A DNA stretch of 64,000 bases from Mercurialis annua (GCF_937616625.2 NC_065570.1:37827665-37891664), one strand, 5' to 3'; positions 1 to 14,060 are shown, counted from the first letter of the stretch. Numbers and translations: made by a program. The notes: generated from the letters alone by a model not told the origin.

Positions 1-1823
1 TCACAAGTCTCTTTAACGCGTCGCTCTGATTGCCTAAGCGTGGTTAGATTATAATACGCAAAGTGTGCATGAAAAGTGATGCTAGATTAGTAGTATGTCG
101 CGTCTCAAGTCTCTTTAACGCGTCGTTCCTATTAGGCATGGTTAGGTTATATGACGCAAAGTGTTTGTTAAAAGTGATGCTAGATTAGTATATCGCGTCA
201 CAAGTCTTTTTAACGCGTCGTTCTGACCTAACAATGGTTAGCTTATATTACGTAAAGTGTGCGTGAACTGTGACGCTGTATAAGTATGTTGCGTCACAAG
301 TCATGTTAACACGTCATTCCGATTACCTAAGCATGGCTTGGTTATATTAGGGAAAGTGTGCGTTATAGATTAGTATGTCGCGTCTCAAGTCTCTTTAATG
401 TATCGTTCCGATAACCTAAGTATGGTTAGGTAATATAACGGTAAGTGTGTGTTAAAAGTGTCGCGTCTCAAGTGTCTTTGACGCGTTGTTCCGATTACCT
501 AAGCATGGTTAGGTTATATTCCACAAAAGATGTGTTACAAGTGACGCTAGATTAGTAGTTCGCGTCACAAGTCTTTTTAATGCATCGTTCCGATTACCTA
601 AGCATGGTTAGGTTATATTACGCAAAGTGTGCGTGAAAAGTGATGCTAGATTAGTAAGTCGCGTCGCAAGTCTCTTTAACGCGTCGTTCCGATTACCTTA
701 GAATGGTTTGGTCATACTACACAAAGTTTGCGTAAAAGGTGATGCTAGATTAGTTTGTCGCGTCTCAAGTCTCTTTAACGCGTCGTTTTTATTACCATTC
801 GAATGTCGCGTCACAATTCTCTCTAACGCGTCGTTCGGATTACCTAAGCATAATTAGGTTATATTACGCAAAGTGTGCGTTCAAAATGATAATAGATTAG
901 TATGTCGCGTCTCAAGTCTATTTAACGCGTCGTTCCGATTACCATGGTTAGGTTGTATTATGCAAAGTGTGCGTAAAAAGTGACGCTAGATTAGTATGGC
1001 ACGTCTCATTCTTTTTAACGCGTCGTTTTGATTACCATGCTTATGTCGCGTCACAAGTCTCTCTAACGGCGTCGTTCCGACTACATAAGCATGGTTAGGT
1101 TATATAAGGCAAAGGGTGCGTGAAAAGTGATGCTAGATTAGTATCTCGCGTCTCAATTCTCTTTAACATGTTGTTTCGATTACCTAAGCATGGTTAGGTT
1201 ATATTACGCAAAGAGTGCGTGAAAAGTGACGGTAGATTAGTATGTCGCATCTCAAGTCTGTTTAACGCGTCGTTCTGATTACCTAAGCATGGTTAGGTTA
1301 TATTACACAAAGTGTGCGCAAAACGTTATGCTAGATAAGTATGTCGCGTCACAAGTCTCTTTAACCCGTCGTTCCGATTACCTAAGCATGGTTAGATAAT
1401 ATTACTCAAAGAGTGCGTGAAACGTGACACTAGATTAGTATGTCGGGTTTCAAGTCTCTTTAACGCGTCGTTCCGATTACCCAAGAATTGTTAGGTTATA
1501 TTACGCAAAGTGTGCGAGAAAAGTAACGCTAGATTGGTATGTTGCGTCTCATCGCGTCTCAAGTCTCCTTAATGCGTCATTCCGATTACCTAAGTATGGT
1601 TAGGATATATTACACAAAGTGCGCGTTATAAGTGACGCTAGACTACCATCAAAAAAAAAGTGCGCTAGATTATATTACGCAAAATATGCGTTAAAAGTGA
1701 CGCTAGGTTATTATGTCGCGTCACAAGATTCTTTAACGCGACGTTCCAATCACCTAGGCATGGTTAGGTTATATAATGCAAAGTGTGCATTTTACAGTGA
1801 CGCTAGATTAGTAGTATGTCGCG
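1..1823 (+). repeat. Satellite HOR copy 1 (one monomer short)
   Basis: First visible copy of the 1,923-bp higher-order repeat of the 99-bp satellite. Position 1 corresponds to 1824, 3747, 5670 and 7456, each starting TCACAAGTCTCTTTAA. This copy is 1,823 bp, 100 bp shorter than the next two, because the monomer present at about 2820-2920 in copy 2 is missing near position 990. The unit contains about 18 full monomers, two 48-bp short monomers and an A9-containing junction (here near 1655). Short reading frames inside it are satellite, not genes. Confidence 0.9.
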
Positions 1824-3746
1824 TCACAAGTCTCTTTAATGCGTCGCTCTGATTGCCTAAGCGTGGTTAGATTATATTACGCAAAGTGTGCATGAAAAGT
1901 GATGCTAGATTAGCAGTATGTCGCGTCTCAAGTCTCTTTAACGCGTCGTTCCTATTAGGCATGGTTAGGTTATATGACGCAAAGTGTTTGTTAAAAGTGA
2001 TGCTAGATTAGTATATCGCGTCACAAGTCTTTTTAACGCGTCGTTCTGACCTAACAATGGTTAGCTTATATTACGTAAAGTGTGCGTGAACTGTGACGCT
2101 GTATAAGTATGTTTCGTCACAAGTCATTTTAATACGTCGTTCCGATTACCTAAGCATGGCTTGGTTATATTAGGGAAAGTGTGCGTTATAGATTAGTATG
2201 TCGCGTCTCAAGTCTCTTTAATGCGTCGTTACGATAACCTAAGTATGGTTAGGTAATATAACGCTAAGTGTGTGTTAAAAGTGTCGCGTCTCAAGTGTCT
2301 TTGACGCGTTGTTCCGATTACCTAAGCATGGTTAGGTTATATTCCGCAAAAGATGTGTTACAAGTGACGCTAGATTAGTAGTTCGCGTCACAAGTCTTTT
2401 TAATGCATCGTTCCGATTACCTAAGCATGGTTAGGTTATATTACGCAAAGTGTGCGTGAAAAGTGATGCTAGATTAGTAATTCGCGTCGCAAGTCTCTTT
2501 AACGCGTCGTTCCGATTACCTTAGAATGGTTAGGTCATACTACACAAAGTTTGCGTAAAAAGTGACGCTAGATTAGTATGTCGCGTCTCAAGTCTCTTTA
2601 ACGCGTCGTTTTTATTACCATTCCAATGTCGCGTCACAATTCTCTCTAACGCGTCGTTTCGATTACCTAAACATAATTAGGTTATATTACGCAAAGTGTG
2701 CGTTCAAAATGATAATAGATTAGTATGTCGCGTCTCAAGTCTATTTAACGCGTCGTTCCGATTACCATGGCTAGGTTGTATTATGCAAAGTGTGCGTAAA
2801 AGGTGACCCTAGATTAGTATGTCACGTCTCAATTCTCTTTCACACGTTGTTCCGGTTACCTAAGCATGGTTAAAGTTATATTACGCAATGTGTGCGTAAA
2901 AAGTGACGCTAGATTAGTATGGCACGTCTCATTCTTTTTAACGCGTCGTTTTGATTACCGTGCTTATGTCGCGTCACAAGTCTCTCTAACGGCGTCGTTC
3001 CGACTACATAAGCATGGTTAGGTTATATAAGGCAAAGGGTGCGTGAAAAGTGATGCTAGATTAGTATCTCGCGTCTCAATTCTCGTTAACTCGTTGTTCC
3101 GATTACCTAAGCATGGTTAGGTTATATTACGCAAAGAGTGCGTGAAAAGTGACGCTAGATTAGTACGTCGCATCTCAAGTCTGTTGAACGCGTCGTTCCG
3201 ATTACCTAAGCATGGTTAGGTTATATTACACAAAGTGTGCGCAAAACGTTATGCTAGATAAGTATGTCGCGTCACAAGTCTCTTTAACCCGTCGTTCCGA
3301 TTACCTAAGCATGGTTAGATAATATTACTCAAAGAGTGCGTGAAACGTGACACTAGATTAGTATGTCGGGTTTCAAGTCTCTTTAACGCGTCGTTCCGAT
3401 TACCCAAGAATTGTTAGGTTATATTACGCAAAGTGTGCGAGAAACGTAACGCTAGATTGGTATGTTGCGTCTCATCGCGTCTCAAGTCTCCTTAATGCGT
3501 CATTCCGATTACCTAAGTATGGTTAGGATATATTACACAAAGTGCGCGTTATAAGTGACGCTAGACTACCATCAAAAAAAAAGTGCGCTAGATTATATTA
3601 CGCAAAATATGCGTTAAAAGTGACGCTAGGTTATTATGTCGCGTCACAAGATTCTTTAACGCGACGTTCCAATCACCTAGGCATGGTTAGGTTATATAAT
3701 GCAAAGTGTGCATTTTACAGTGACGCTAGATTAGTAGTATGTCGCG
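1824..3746 (+). repeat. Satellite HOR copy 2 (1,923 bp)
   Basis: Full-length higher-order repeat. It has the same length as copy 3 and differs from it by only about six substitutions that I can see, for example TTTCGTC against TTGCGTC near 2111 and 4034. Such identity between units, while monomers within a unit differ strongly, is the hallmark of a homogenised HOR. The two short monomers fall near 2632 and 2972. Confidence 0.92.
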
Positions 3747-5669
3747 TCACAAGTCTCTTTAATGCGTCGCTCTGATTGCCTAAGCGTGGTTAGATTATAT
3801 TACGCAAAGTGTGCATGAAAAGTGATGCTAGATTAGCAGTATGTCGCGTCTCAAGTCTCTTTAACGCGTCGTTCCTATTAGGCATGGTTAGGTTATATGA
3901 CGCAAAGTGTTTGTTAAAAGTGATGCTAGATTAGTATATCGCGTCACAAGTCTTTTTAACGCGTCGTTCTGACCTAACAATGGTTAGCTTATATTACGTA
4001 AAGTGTGCGTGAACTGTGACGCTGTATAAGTATGTTGCGTCACAAGTCATTTTAATACGTCGTTCCGATTACCTAAGCATGGCTTGGTTATATTAGGGAA
4101 AGTGTGCGTTATAGATTAGTATGTCGCGTCTCAAGTCTCTTTAATGCGTCGTTCCGATAACCTAAGTATGGTTAGGTAATATAACGCTAAGTGTGTGTTA
4201 AAAGTGTCGCGTCTCAAGTGTCTTTGACGCGTTGTTCCGATTACCTAAGCATGGTTAGGTTATATTCCGCAAAAGATGTGTTACAAGTGACGCTAGATTA
4301 GTAGTTCGCGTCACAAGTCTTTTTAATGCATCGTTCCGATTACCTAAGCATGGTTAGGTTATATTACGCAAAGTGTGCGTGAAAAGTGATGCTAGATTAG
4401 TAATTCGCGTCGCAAGTCTCTTTAACGCGTCGTTCCGATTACCTTAGAATGGTTAGGTCATACTACACAAAGTTTGCGTAAAAAGTGACGCTAGATTAGT
4501 ATGTCGCGTCTCAAGTCTCTTTAACGCGTCGTTTTTATTACCATTCCAATGTCGCGTCACAATTCTCTCTAACGCGTCGTTTCGATTACCTAAACATAAT
4601 TAGGTTATATTACGCAAAGTGTGCGTTCAAAATGATAATAGATTAGTATGTCGCGTCTCAAGTCTATTTAACGCGTCGTTCCGATTACCATGGCTAGGTT
4701 GTATTATGCAAAGTGTGCGTAAAAGGTGACCCTAGATTAGTATGTCACGTCTCAATTCTCTTTCACACGTTGTTCCGGTTACCTAAGCATGGTTAAAGTT
4801 ATATTACGCAATGTGTGCGTAAAAAGTGACGCTAGATTAGTATGGCACGTCTCATTCTTTTTAACGCGTCGTTTTGATTACCGTGCTTATGTCGCGTCAC
4901 AAGTCTCTCTAACGGCGTCGTTCCGACTACATAAGCATGGTTAGGTTATATAAGGCAAAGGGTGCGTGAAAAGTGATGCTAGATTAGTATCTCGCGTCTC
5001 AATTCTCGTTAACTCGTTGTTCCGATTACCTAAGCATGGTTAGGTTATATTACGCAAAGAGTGCGTGAAAAGTGACGCTAGATTAGTATGTCGCATCTCA
5101 AGTCTGTTTAACGCGTCGTTCCGATTACCTAAGCATGGTTAGGTTATATTACGCAAAGTGTGCGTAAAACGTTATGCTAGATAAGTATGTCGCGTCACAA
5201 GTCTCTTTAACCCGTCGTTCCGATTACCTAAGCATGGTTAGATAATATTACTCAAAGAGTGCGTGAAACGTGACACTAGATTAGTATGTCGGGTTTCAAG
5301 TCTCTTTAACGCGTCGTTCCGATTACCCAAGAATTGTTAGGTTATATTACGCAAAGTGTGCGAGAAACGTAACGCTAGATTGGTATGTTGCGTCTCATCG
5401 CGTCTCAAGTCTCCTTAATGCGTCATTCCGATTACCTAAGTATGGTTAGGATATATTACACAAAGTGCGCGTTATAAGTGACGCTAGACTACCATCAAAA
5501 AAAAAGTGCGCTAGATTATATTACGCAAAATATGCGTTAAAAGTGACGCTAGGTTATTATGTCGCGTCACAAGATTCTTTAACGCGACGTTCCAATCACC
5601 TAGGCATGGTTAGGTTATATAATGCAAAGTGTGCATTTTACAGTGACGCTAGATTAGTAGTATGTCGCG
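3747..5669 (+). repeat. Satellite HOR copy 3 (1,923 bp)
   Basis: Full-length copy. Counting the CAAGTCT segment of each monomer gives about 20 units: 18 of roughly 99 bp, two short ones near 4555 and 4895, and the irregular A9 junction at about 5493-5506. It is nearly identical to copy 2 and to the first part of copy 4. Confidence 0.92.
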
Positions 5670-7455
5670 TCACAAGTCTCTTTAATGCGTCGCTCTGATT
5701 GCCTAAGCGTGGTTAGATTATATTACGCAAAGTGTGCATGAAAAGTGATGCTAGATTAGCAGTATGTCGCGTCTCAAGTCTCTTTAACGCGTCGTTCCTA
5801 TTAGGCATGGTTAGGTTATATGACGCAAAGTGTTTGTTAAAAGTGATGCTAGATTAGTATATCGCGTCACAAGTCTTTTTAACGCGTCGTTCTGACCTAA
5901 CAATGGTTAGCTTATATTACGTAAAGTGTGCGTGAACTGTGACGCTGTATAAGTATGTTTCGTCACAAGTCATTTTAATACGTCGTTCCGATTACCTAAG
6001 CATGGCTTGGTTATATTAGGGAAAGTGTGCGTTATAGATTAGTATGTCGCGTCTCAAGTCTCTTTAATGCGTCGTTCCGATAACCTAAGTATGGTTAGGT
6101 AATATAACGCTAAGTGTGTGTTAAAAGTGTCGCGTCTCAAGTGTCTTTGACGCGTTGTTCCGATTACCTAAGCATGGTTAGGTTATATTCCGCAAAAGAT
6201 GTGTTACAAGTGACGCTAGATTAGTAGTTCGCGTCACAAGTCTTTTTAATGCATCATTCCGATTACCTAAGCATGGTTAGGTTATATTACGCAAAGTGTG
6301 CGTGAAAAATGATGCTAGATTAGTAATTCGCGTCGCAAGTCTCTTTAACGCGTCGTTCCGATTACCTTAGAATGGTTAGGTCATACTACACAAAGTTTGC
6401 GTAAAAAGTGACGCTAGATTAGTATGTCGCGTCTCAAGTCTCTTTAACGCGTCGTTTTTATTACCATTCCAATGTCGCGTCACAATTCTCTCTAACGCGT
6501 CGTTTCGATTACCTAAACATAATTAGGTTATATTACGCAAAGTGTGCGTTCAAAATGATAATAGATTAGTATGTCGCGTCTCAAGTCTATTTAACGCGTC
6601 GTTCCGATTACCATGGCTAGGTTGTATTATGCAAAGTGTGCGTAAAAGGTGACCCTAGATTAGTATGTCACGTCTCAATTCTCTTTCACACGTTGTTCCG
6701 GTTACCTAAGCATGGTTAAAGTTATATTACGCAATGTGTGCGTAAAAAGTGACGCTAGATTAGTATGGCACGTCTCATTCTTTTTAACGCGTCGTTTTGA
6801 TTACCATGCTTATGTCGCGTCACAAGTCTCTCTAACGGCGTCGTTCCGACTACCTAAGCATGGTTAGGTTATATAAGGCAAAGGGTGCGTGAAAAGTGAT
6901 GCTAGATTAGTATCTCGCGTCTCAATTCTCTTTAACATGTTGTTTCGATTACCTAAGCATGGTTAGGTTATATTACGCAAAGCGTGCGTGAAAAGTGACG
7001 GTAGATTAGTATGTCGCATCTCAAGTCTGTTTAACGCGTCGTTCTGATTACCTATGCATGGTTAGGTTATATTACACAAAGTGTGCGCAAAAAGTTATAC
7101 TAGATAAGTATGTCCCGTCACAAGTCTCTTTAACCCGTTGTTCCGATTACCTAAGCATGGTTAGATAATATGTTGCGTCTCATCGCCTCTCAAGTCTCCT
7201 TAATGCGTCGTTCCGATTACCTAAGTATGGTTAGGATATATTACACAAAGTGCGCGTTATAAGTGACGCTAGATTACCATCAAAAAAAAAGTGACGCTAG
7301 ATTATATTACGCAAAATATGCGTTAAAAGTGACGCTAGGTTATTATGTCGCGTCACAAGATTCTTTAACGCGACGTTCCAATCACCTAGGCATGGTTAGG
7401 TTATATAACGCAAAGTGTGCGTTTTACGGTGACACTAGATTAGTAGTATGTCGCG
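5670..7455 (+). repeat. Satellite HOR copy 4 (137-bp internal deletion)
   Basis: A 1,786-bp copy. Relative to copy 3, 137 bp (1 monomer plus 38 bp) are missing at about 7168: GATAATAT joins directly to GTTGCGTC, with a shared TAT at the junction. Up to about 6780 its variants match copies 2 and 3. After that they match copy 1, for example TTACCATGCTTATG at 6800 where copies 2 and 3 have TTACCGTGC. Confidence 0.9.
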
Positions 7456-8063
7456 TCACAAGTCTCTTTAACGCGTCGCTCTGATTGCCTAAGCGTGGTT
7501 AGATTATATTACGCAAAGTGTGCATGAAAAGTGATGCTAGATTAGTAGTATGTCGCGTCTCAAGTCTCTTTAACGCGTCGTTCCTATTAGGCATGGTTAG
7601 GTTATATGACGCAAAGTGTTTGTTAAAAGTGATGCTAGATTAGTATATCGCGTCACAAGTCTTTTTAACGCGTCGTTCTGACCTAACAATGGTTAGCTTA
7701 TATTACGTAAAGTGTGCGTGAACTGTGACGCTGTATAAGTATGTTGCGTCACAAGTCATTTTAACACGTCGTTCCGATTAACTAAGCATGGCTTGGTTAT
7801 ATTAGGGAAAGTAAGCGTTATAGATTATTATGTCGCGTCTCAAGTCTCTTTAATGCGTCGTTCCGATAACCTAAGTATGGTTAGGTAATATAACGCTAAG
7901 TGTGTGTTAATAGTGTCGCGTCTCAAGTGTCTTTGACGCGTTGTTCCGATTACCTAAGCATGGTTAGGTTATATTACGCAAAAGATGGGTTACAAGTGAC
8001 GCTAGATTAGTAGTTCGCGTCACAAGTCTTTTTAATGCATCGTTCCGATTATCTAAGCATGGT
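7456..8063 (+). repeat. Satellite HOR copy 5 (partial, edge of the HOR domain)
   Basis: About 600 bp aligning to the start of the other copies. Diagnostic sites, such as TTAACGCGTCGCTCTG at the start and GATTAGTAGTATG near 7540, match copy 1 rather than copies 2-4. Similarity in register ends near 8063, where CTAAGCATGGTGAGTTAAAA replaces the expected sequence. This is the boundary between HOR and diverged monomeric satellite. Confidence 0.82.
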
Positions 8064-11000
8064 GAGTTAAAAGTGACGATAGATTAGTATATCGCGTCAC
8101 ATATCTCTTGAACACATCGTTCCGATTACCTAAGCATGGCTAGGTTATTTCACGCTAAGTGTGCGTTAAAAGCGACGCTAGATTAATATGTCGCGTTAAC
8201 AAGTCTCTTTAACGCGTCGTTCTAATTACCTAACAATGGTTTGCTTATATTATGCAAAGTGTGCGTAAAAACTGACGCTATAAAAGTATGTCGCGTCACA
8301 AGTCTCTTTAACGCGTCGTTCCGATTACCTAAGCATGTTGAGGTTATATTACGCAAAGTGTGCGTTAAAAGTGATGCTAGATTAGTATGTCGCATCACAA
8401 GTCTCTTTAACGCGTCGTTCCGATTACCTATGCATGGTTAGGTTATGTTATGCAAAGTGTGCGTGAAAAGGGAAACTATATAAGTATGTCGGGTCACATG
8501 TCTCTTTAACGCGTCGTTCCAATTACCTATGCATGGTTAGGCTATATTCAGCAAAGTGTGCGTTAAAAGTGACGCGTTATAAGTATGTTGCGTCTCAACT
8601 CTCTTTAACGTGTTGTTCCGATTACATAAGTATGGTTCGGTTTAGTAACACAAAGTGTGCGTTAAAAGTGACGCTAGATTAGTATGTCGTGCCACAAGTC
8701 TCTTTAACGCGTCGTTCTGATTATCTAAGCATTGTTAGGTTATATTACGATAAGTGTTCGTTAAAAGTGACTGTAGATTAGTATATCGCATCACAAGTCT
8801 ATTTAACGCGGCGTTCCGATTATATAAGCATGGTTAAGTTATATGACGCAAAGTGTGCGTGAAAAGTGACGCTAGATAAGTATGTCGCGTCACAAGTCTC
8901 TTTAACCTATCGTTTCGATAACCTAAGCATGGTTTTGTTATATTAACCAAAGTGTGCGTTAAAAGTGACACTAGATTATATGTCACGACACAAGTCTCTT
9001 TAACGCGTCGTTCTTATTACTTAACAATGGTTAGGTTATATTATGGAAACTGTGCGAGAAAAGTGACGCTGTATAAGTATGTTGTGTCACAAGTCTCTTT
9101 AACGCGTCGTTCCTATTAGCAAAGCATGGTTAAGTTATATTACGCAAAGTGTGCATTAAAGGTGACATTAGATTATTATGTCGCATCACAAGTCTCTTTA
9201 ACGCGTCGTTCCGATTACTAAGCGCGGTTAGGTTATATTACGTAAAGTGTGCGTGAAAAGTGATGCTAAATTAGTAGTATGTCGCGTCTCAAGTCTCTTT
9301 AACGCGTCGTTCCGATTACCTAAGCAAGGTTATATGACGTAAAGTTTGTGTTAAAAATGACGCTAGATTAGTATGTCGGATCACAAGTCTTTTTAACATG
9401 TTGTTCTAACCTAACAATGGTTAGGTTATATTACGTATAGTGTGCGTGAACTGTGACGTTATATAAGTATGTCGCGTCACAAGTCTCTTTAACCCATCGT
9501 TCCTATTACCTAAGCATGGTTAGATTATATAACGCAAAGTGTGTGTTAAAAATGTCGCTAGATTAGTATGTCGCATCTCAAGTCTCTTTGACGCGTCGTT
9601 TCGATTACTGAAGCGGTAAGGTTATATTACACAAAAGGTGCTTTACAAGTGACGCTAGATTGGTATCTCGCGTCACAAGTCTCTTTAACGCGTCGTTCTG
9701 ATTACCTAACAATGGTTAGGTTATTTTACGTAAAGTGTATGGAAAAGTGACGCTATATAAGTATGTCCTCTCACAAGTCTCTTTAACATGTCGTTCCGAT
9801 TATCTAAGCATGGTTAGCTTATATTATGCAAAGTGTGAGTTAAAAGTGACGATAGATTAGTATATCGCGTCACATGTCTCTTTAACGCTTCTTTCCAATT
9901 TCCTAAGCATGGTTAGGTTATATTACGCTAAGTGTGCGTTAAAAGTGACGCAACATTAATATGTCTCGTTACAAGTCTCTTTAACGCGTCGTTCTGATTA
10001 CCTAACAATGTTTTGCTAATATTACACAAAGTGTGGGTGAAAAGTGACGCTTCATAAGTTTGTCGTGTCACAAGTCTCTTTAACGCGTTGTTCTGATTAC
10101 CTAACAATGTTTGCTTACACTACGCAAAGTGTGCGCGAAAAGTGACGCTATATAAGTTTGTCGCGTCACAAGTCTCTTTCACGCGTCGTTCCGATTACCT
10201 AAGCATGCTTAGGTTATATTATGCAAAGTGTGCATTAAAAGTGACGCTAGATTAGTATGTCGCGTCATAAGTCTCTTTAACGCGTCGTTCCGATTACCTA
10301 TGCATGGTTAGGTTATATTATGCAAAGTGTGCGTGAAAAAGGACGCTATATAAGTATGTCGTGTCACAAGTTTCTTTAACGCATCGTTCCAATTATCTAT
10401 GCATTGTTAGGTTATATTCCACAAAGTGTGCGTTAAAAGTGACGCTATATAAGTATGTCGCGTCTCAAGTCTCTTTAACGCGTCATTCCGATTACTTAAG
10501 CAAGCTTCAGTTATGTTACGCCAAGTGTGTGTTAAAAGTAACGCTAGATTAGTATGTCCGATTACCTAAGCATGGTTAGCTAATATTACGCTAAGTGTGC
10601 GTTAAAAGTGACGATAGATTAGTATATCGCTTGACAAGTCTTTTTAACGCGTCGTTCCGATTACCTAAGCATGGTTAGGTTATATTACGCAAAGTGCGCG
10701 TTATAAATGACGCTAGATTATTATGTCGCGTCTCAAGTCTCTTTAACGTGTCGTTTCGATTACCATGCTTATATCTCGTCACAAGTCTCTCTAACGCGTC
10801 GTTCCGTTTACCTAAGCATGGTTAGGTTATAGTACGCAAACTGTGCGTGAAAAGGATCAATAGTAATGTATGTCGTGTCTCAAGTCTCTTTAACGCATCG
10901 TTCCGATTTCCTAAACATGGTTAGGTTATATTACGCAAAGTGTGCGTGAAAAGTGACGCTATATTAGTATTTCTAGTCTCAAGTCTCTTTAACGAGTCGT

Positions 11001-14000
11001 TCCGATTATCTAAGCATGGTTAGGTCATATTACGCAAAGTGTTCGTAAAAAGTGTAGCTAGATTAGTATGTTTTGTCTCAAGTCTCTTCCATGCGTCGTT
11101 TTGATTACCATGCTTATCTCGCGTCACAAGTCTCTTTCAGGTGTAGTTCCAATTGCCTAAGCATGGTTAGGTTATATTACGCAAAGTGTGCGTGAAAAGT
11201 GACGCTAGATTAGTATGTCCAGTCTCAAGTCTCTTTAACGCGTCATTCCGATTATCTAAGCCTGGTTAGGTTATATTACGCAAAGTGTGCATAAAAAGTG
11301 TAGCTAGATTAGTATGTTTTATCTCAAGTCTCTTTAACGCGTCGTTTGGATTACCATGCTTATCTCGTGTCACAAGTCTCTTTATCACGTCGTTCTGATT
11401 ACCTAAGCATTGTTAGGTTATATTACGCAAAGTGTGCGTGAAAAGTGATGTTATATTAGTATGTCGCATCTCAAGTCTCTCTAACGCGTCGTTCTGATTT
11501 TCTAAGCATGGTTAAGTTATATTACGCAAAGTGTGCGTGAAAAGTGATGCTACATTAGTATGTCGCGTATCAAGTGTCTCTAACGCGTCGTTCTAAGCAT
11601 GGGTAGGATATATTACGCAAAGTGTGCGTAAAAAATGACGCTAGATTAATATGGTGTGTCTCATGCTTATGTCGCGTCACAAGTCTCTCTTACGAATCGT
11701 TCCAACTACCTAAACATGGTTAGGTTATATTAATCAAAGTATGTGTGAAAAATGACAATAGATTAGTATGTCGCGTCTTATGTCTATCGAACGCGTCGTT
11801 CAGATGCGTGAAAAGAGATGTTAGATTAGTATGTCGCCTCTCAAGTCTCTTTAACGCGTCGTTTTGATTACCTAAGCATGGTTAGCTTATAATACGCAAA
11901 GTGTGCGTGAAAAGTGATGCTAGATTAGTATGTCACGTCTTAAGTCTCTGTAACGCATCGTTTCGATTACCAAAGCACGGTTGGCTTATATTACGCAAAG
12001 TGTGCTTTAAAAGTGACACTAGATGAGTATGTCGCGTCTCATGGTTAGGTTATATTACGCAAAGTGTGCGAGAAAAGTAACGCTAGATTAGTATGTCGTG
12101 TCTCAAGTGTCTTTAACGCTTCGTTCTGAAAATGATGCTAGATTAGTATGTCGTGTCTCAAGGCTCTTTAATGTGTCGTTCCGATTACAAAAGCATGGTT
12201 AGGTTATATTATGCAAAGTTTACGTCATAAGAGACACTAGATTAATATGTCGCGTCTCAAGTCTCTTTAACGCGTCGTTTCGATCACCATGCTTATGTCG
12301 TATCACAAGTCTCTCTAACGCATCGTTCCGATTACATGAGCATGGTTAGGTTATATTACTCAAAGTGTGCGTGAAAAGGAACAATGGATTAGTATGTCAC
12401 ATCTCAAATCTCTTTTACGCGTCGTTCCGATTACCTAAGCATGGTTAGGTTATATTACGCAAAGTGTGCGTGAAAAGTGCCGATAGATTAGTTTATCGCG
12501 TCTCAAGTCTATTTAACGCGTCGTTCGGATTACCTAAGCATGGTTATATTATATTATGAAATGTGTGCGTGAAAACTGACGCTAGATCAGTATGTTGCGT
12601 CTCAATTCACTTTATCACGTCGTTCCGATTATCTAAGCCTGTTTAGGTTATTTTACGCAAAGTGTAGCTAGATTAGTATGTTTTGTCTCAAGTCTCTTTA
12701 ACGCGTCGTTTGGATTACCATGCTTATCTCGCGTCACAAGTCTCTTTAACGCATCGTTCTGATTACCTAAGCATGGTTAGGTTATATTACGCAAAGTGTG
12801 CGTGAAATGTGACGTTTTATTAGTATGTCGCTTCTCAAGTCTCTCTAACGCGTTGTTCTGATTTTCTAAGCATGGTTAAGTTATATTACGCAAAGTGTGC
12901 GTGAAAAGTGACGCTAGATTAGTATGTCGCGTCTCAAGTCTCACTAATGCGTCGTTCTGATTTCCTAAGTATGGGTTGGATACATTACACAAAGTGTGCG
13001 TAAAAAGTGACGCTGGATTAATATGACGCATCTCATGCTTATGTCGCGTCACAAGTCTCTCTAACGCGTCATTCCGAATAATTGAGCATGGTTAGGTTAT
13101 ATTACGCAAAGTGTGCGTGAAAAATGACAATAGATTAGTATGTCGCGTCTCAAGTTTAACGCGTCGTTCCAATTACTTAAGCATGGTTAGGTTATATTAT
13201 GCAAAGTATGTGTGAAAAATGACAATAGATTAGTATGTCGCGTCTTAAGTCTATCTAACGCGTCGTTCCGATTACCTAAACATGGTTAGGTTATATTAGG
13301 CAAAGTGTGCGTGAAAAGTGATGCTAGATTAGTATGTCACGTCTTAAGTCTCTTTAACGCGTCGTTCCGATTACCTAAGCATGGTTAGCTTATATTACGC
13401 AAAGTGTGCGTGAAAAAGGACGCCAGATTAGTAAGTCGCGTCTAAAATCTCTGTAATGCATCGTTCCGATTACCTAAGCATGGTTAGCTTATAGTAAGCA
13501 AAGTGTGCATTAAAAGTGACGCTAGATGAGTATGTCGGGTCTAAAGTCTCTTTAACGAGATTTTCTGATTACCCAAGCATGGTTAGGTTATATTATGCAA
13601 AGTGTGCGAGAAAAGTAATGCTGGAATTGTATGTCGCGGCTCAAGTGTCTTAAACGCGTCATTCCGATTACCCAGGTGTGCGTGAAAGTGATGCTAGATT
13701 AATGTCGTGTCTCAAGGCTCTTTAATGTGTCGTTCCGATTACCTAAGCATGGTTAGGTTATATTATGCAAAGTTTACGTCATAAGTGATAATAGATTACT
13801 ATGTCGCGTCTCAAGTCTCTTTAACGCGTCGTTTCGATTACCATGCTTATGTTGTGTCACAAGTCTCTCTAACGCATCGTTCCGATTATCTAAGCATAGT
13901 TAGGTTAGATTATGCAATGTGTGCGTGAAAAGTAACAATGGATTAGTATGTCGCGTCTCAAGTCTCTTTTACGCGTCGTTCCGATTACCCAAGCATGGTT

Positions 14001-14060
14001 AGGTTATATTACAAAAAGTGTGCGTGAAAAGTGAGGATAGATTTGTTTGTCGCGTCTCAA

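Noticed and set aside
1619..8441. Repeated short open frames (e.g. 77-codon frames at 1619, 3542, 5465) as genes
   Set aside because: They lie wholly in satellite, begin with non-ATG codons and repeat with the 1,923-bp unit. Because 99 is divisible by 3, a frame that is open in one monomer stays open in the next, giving false 33-residue 'repeat proteins' on both strands.
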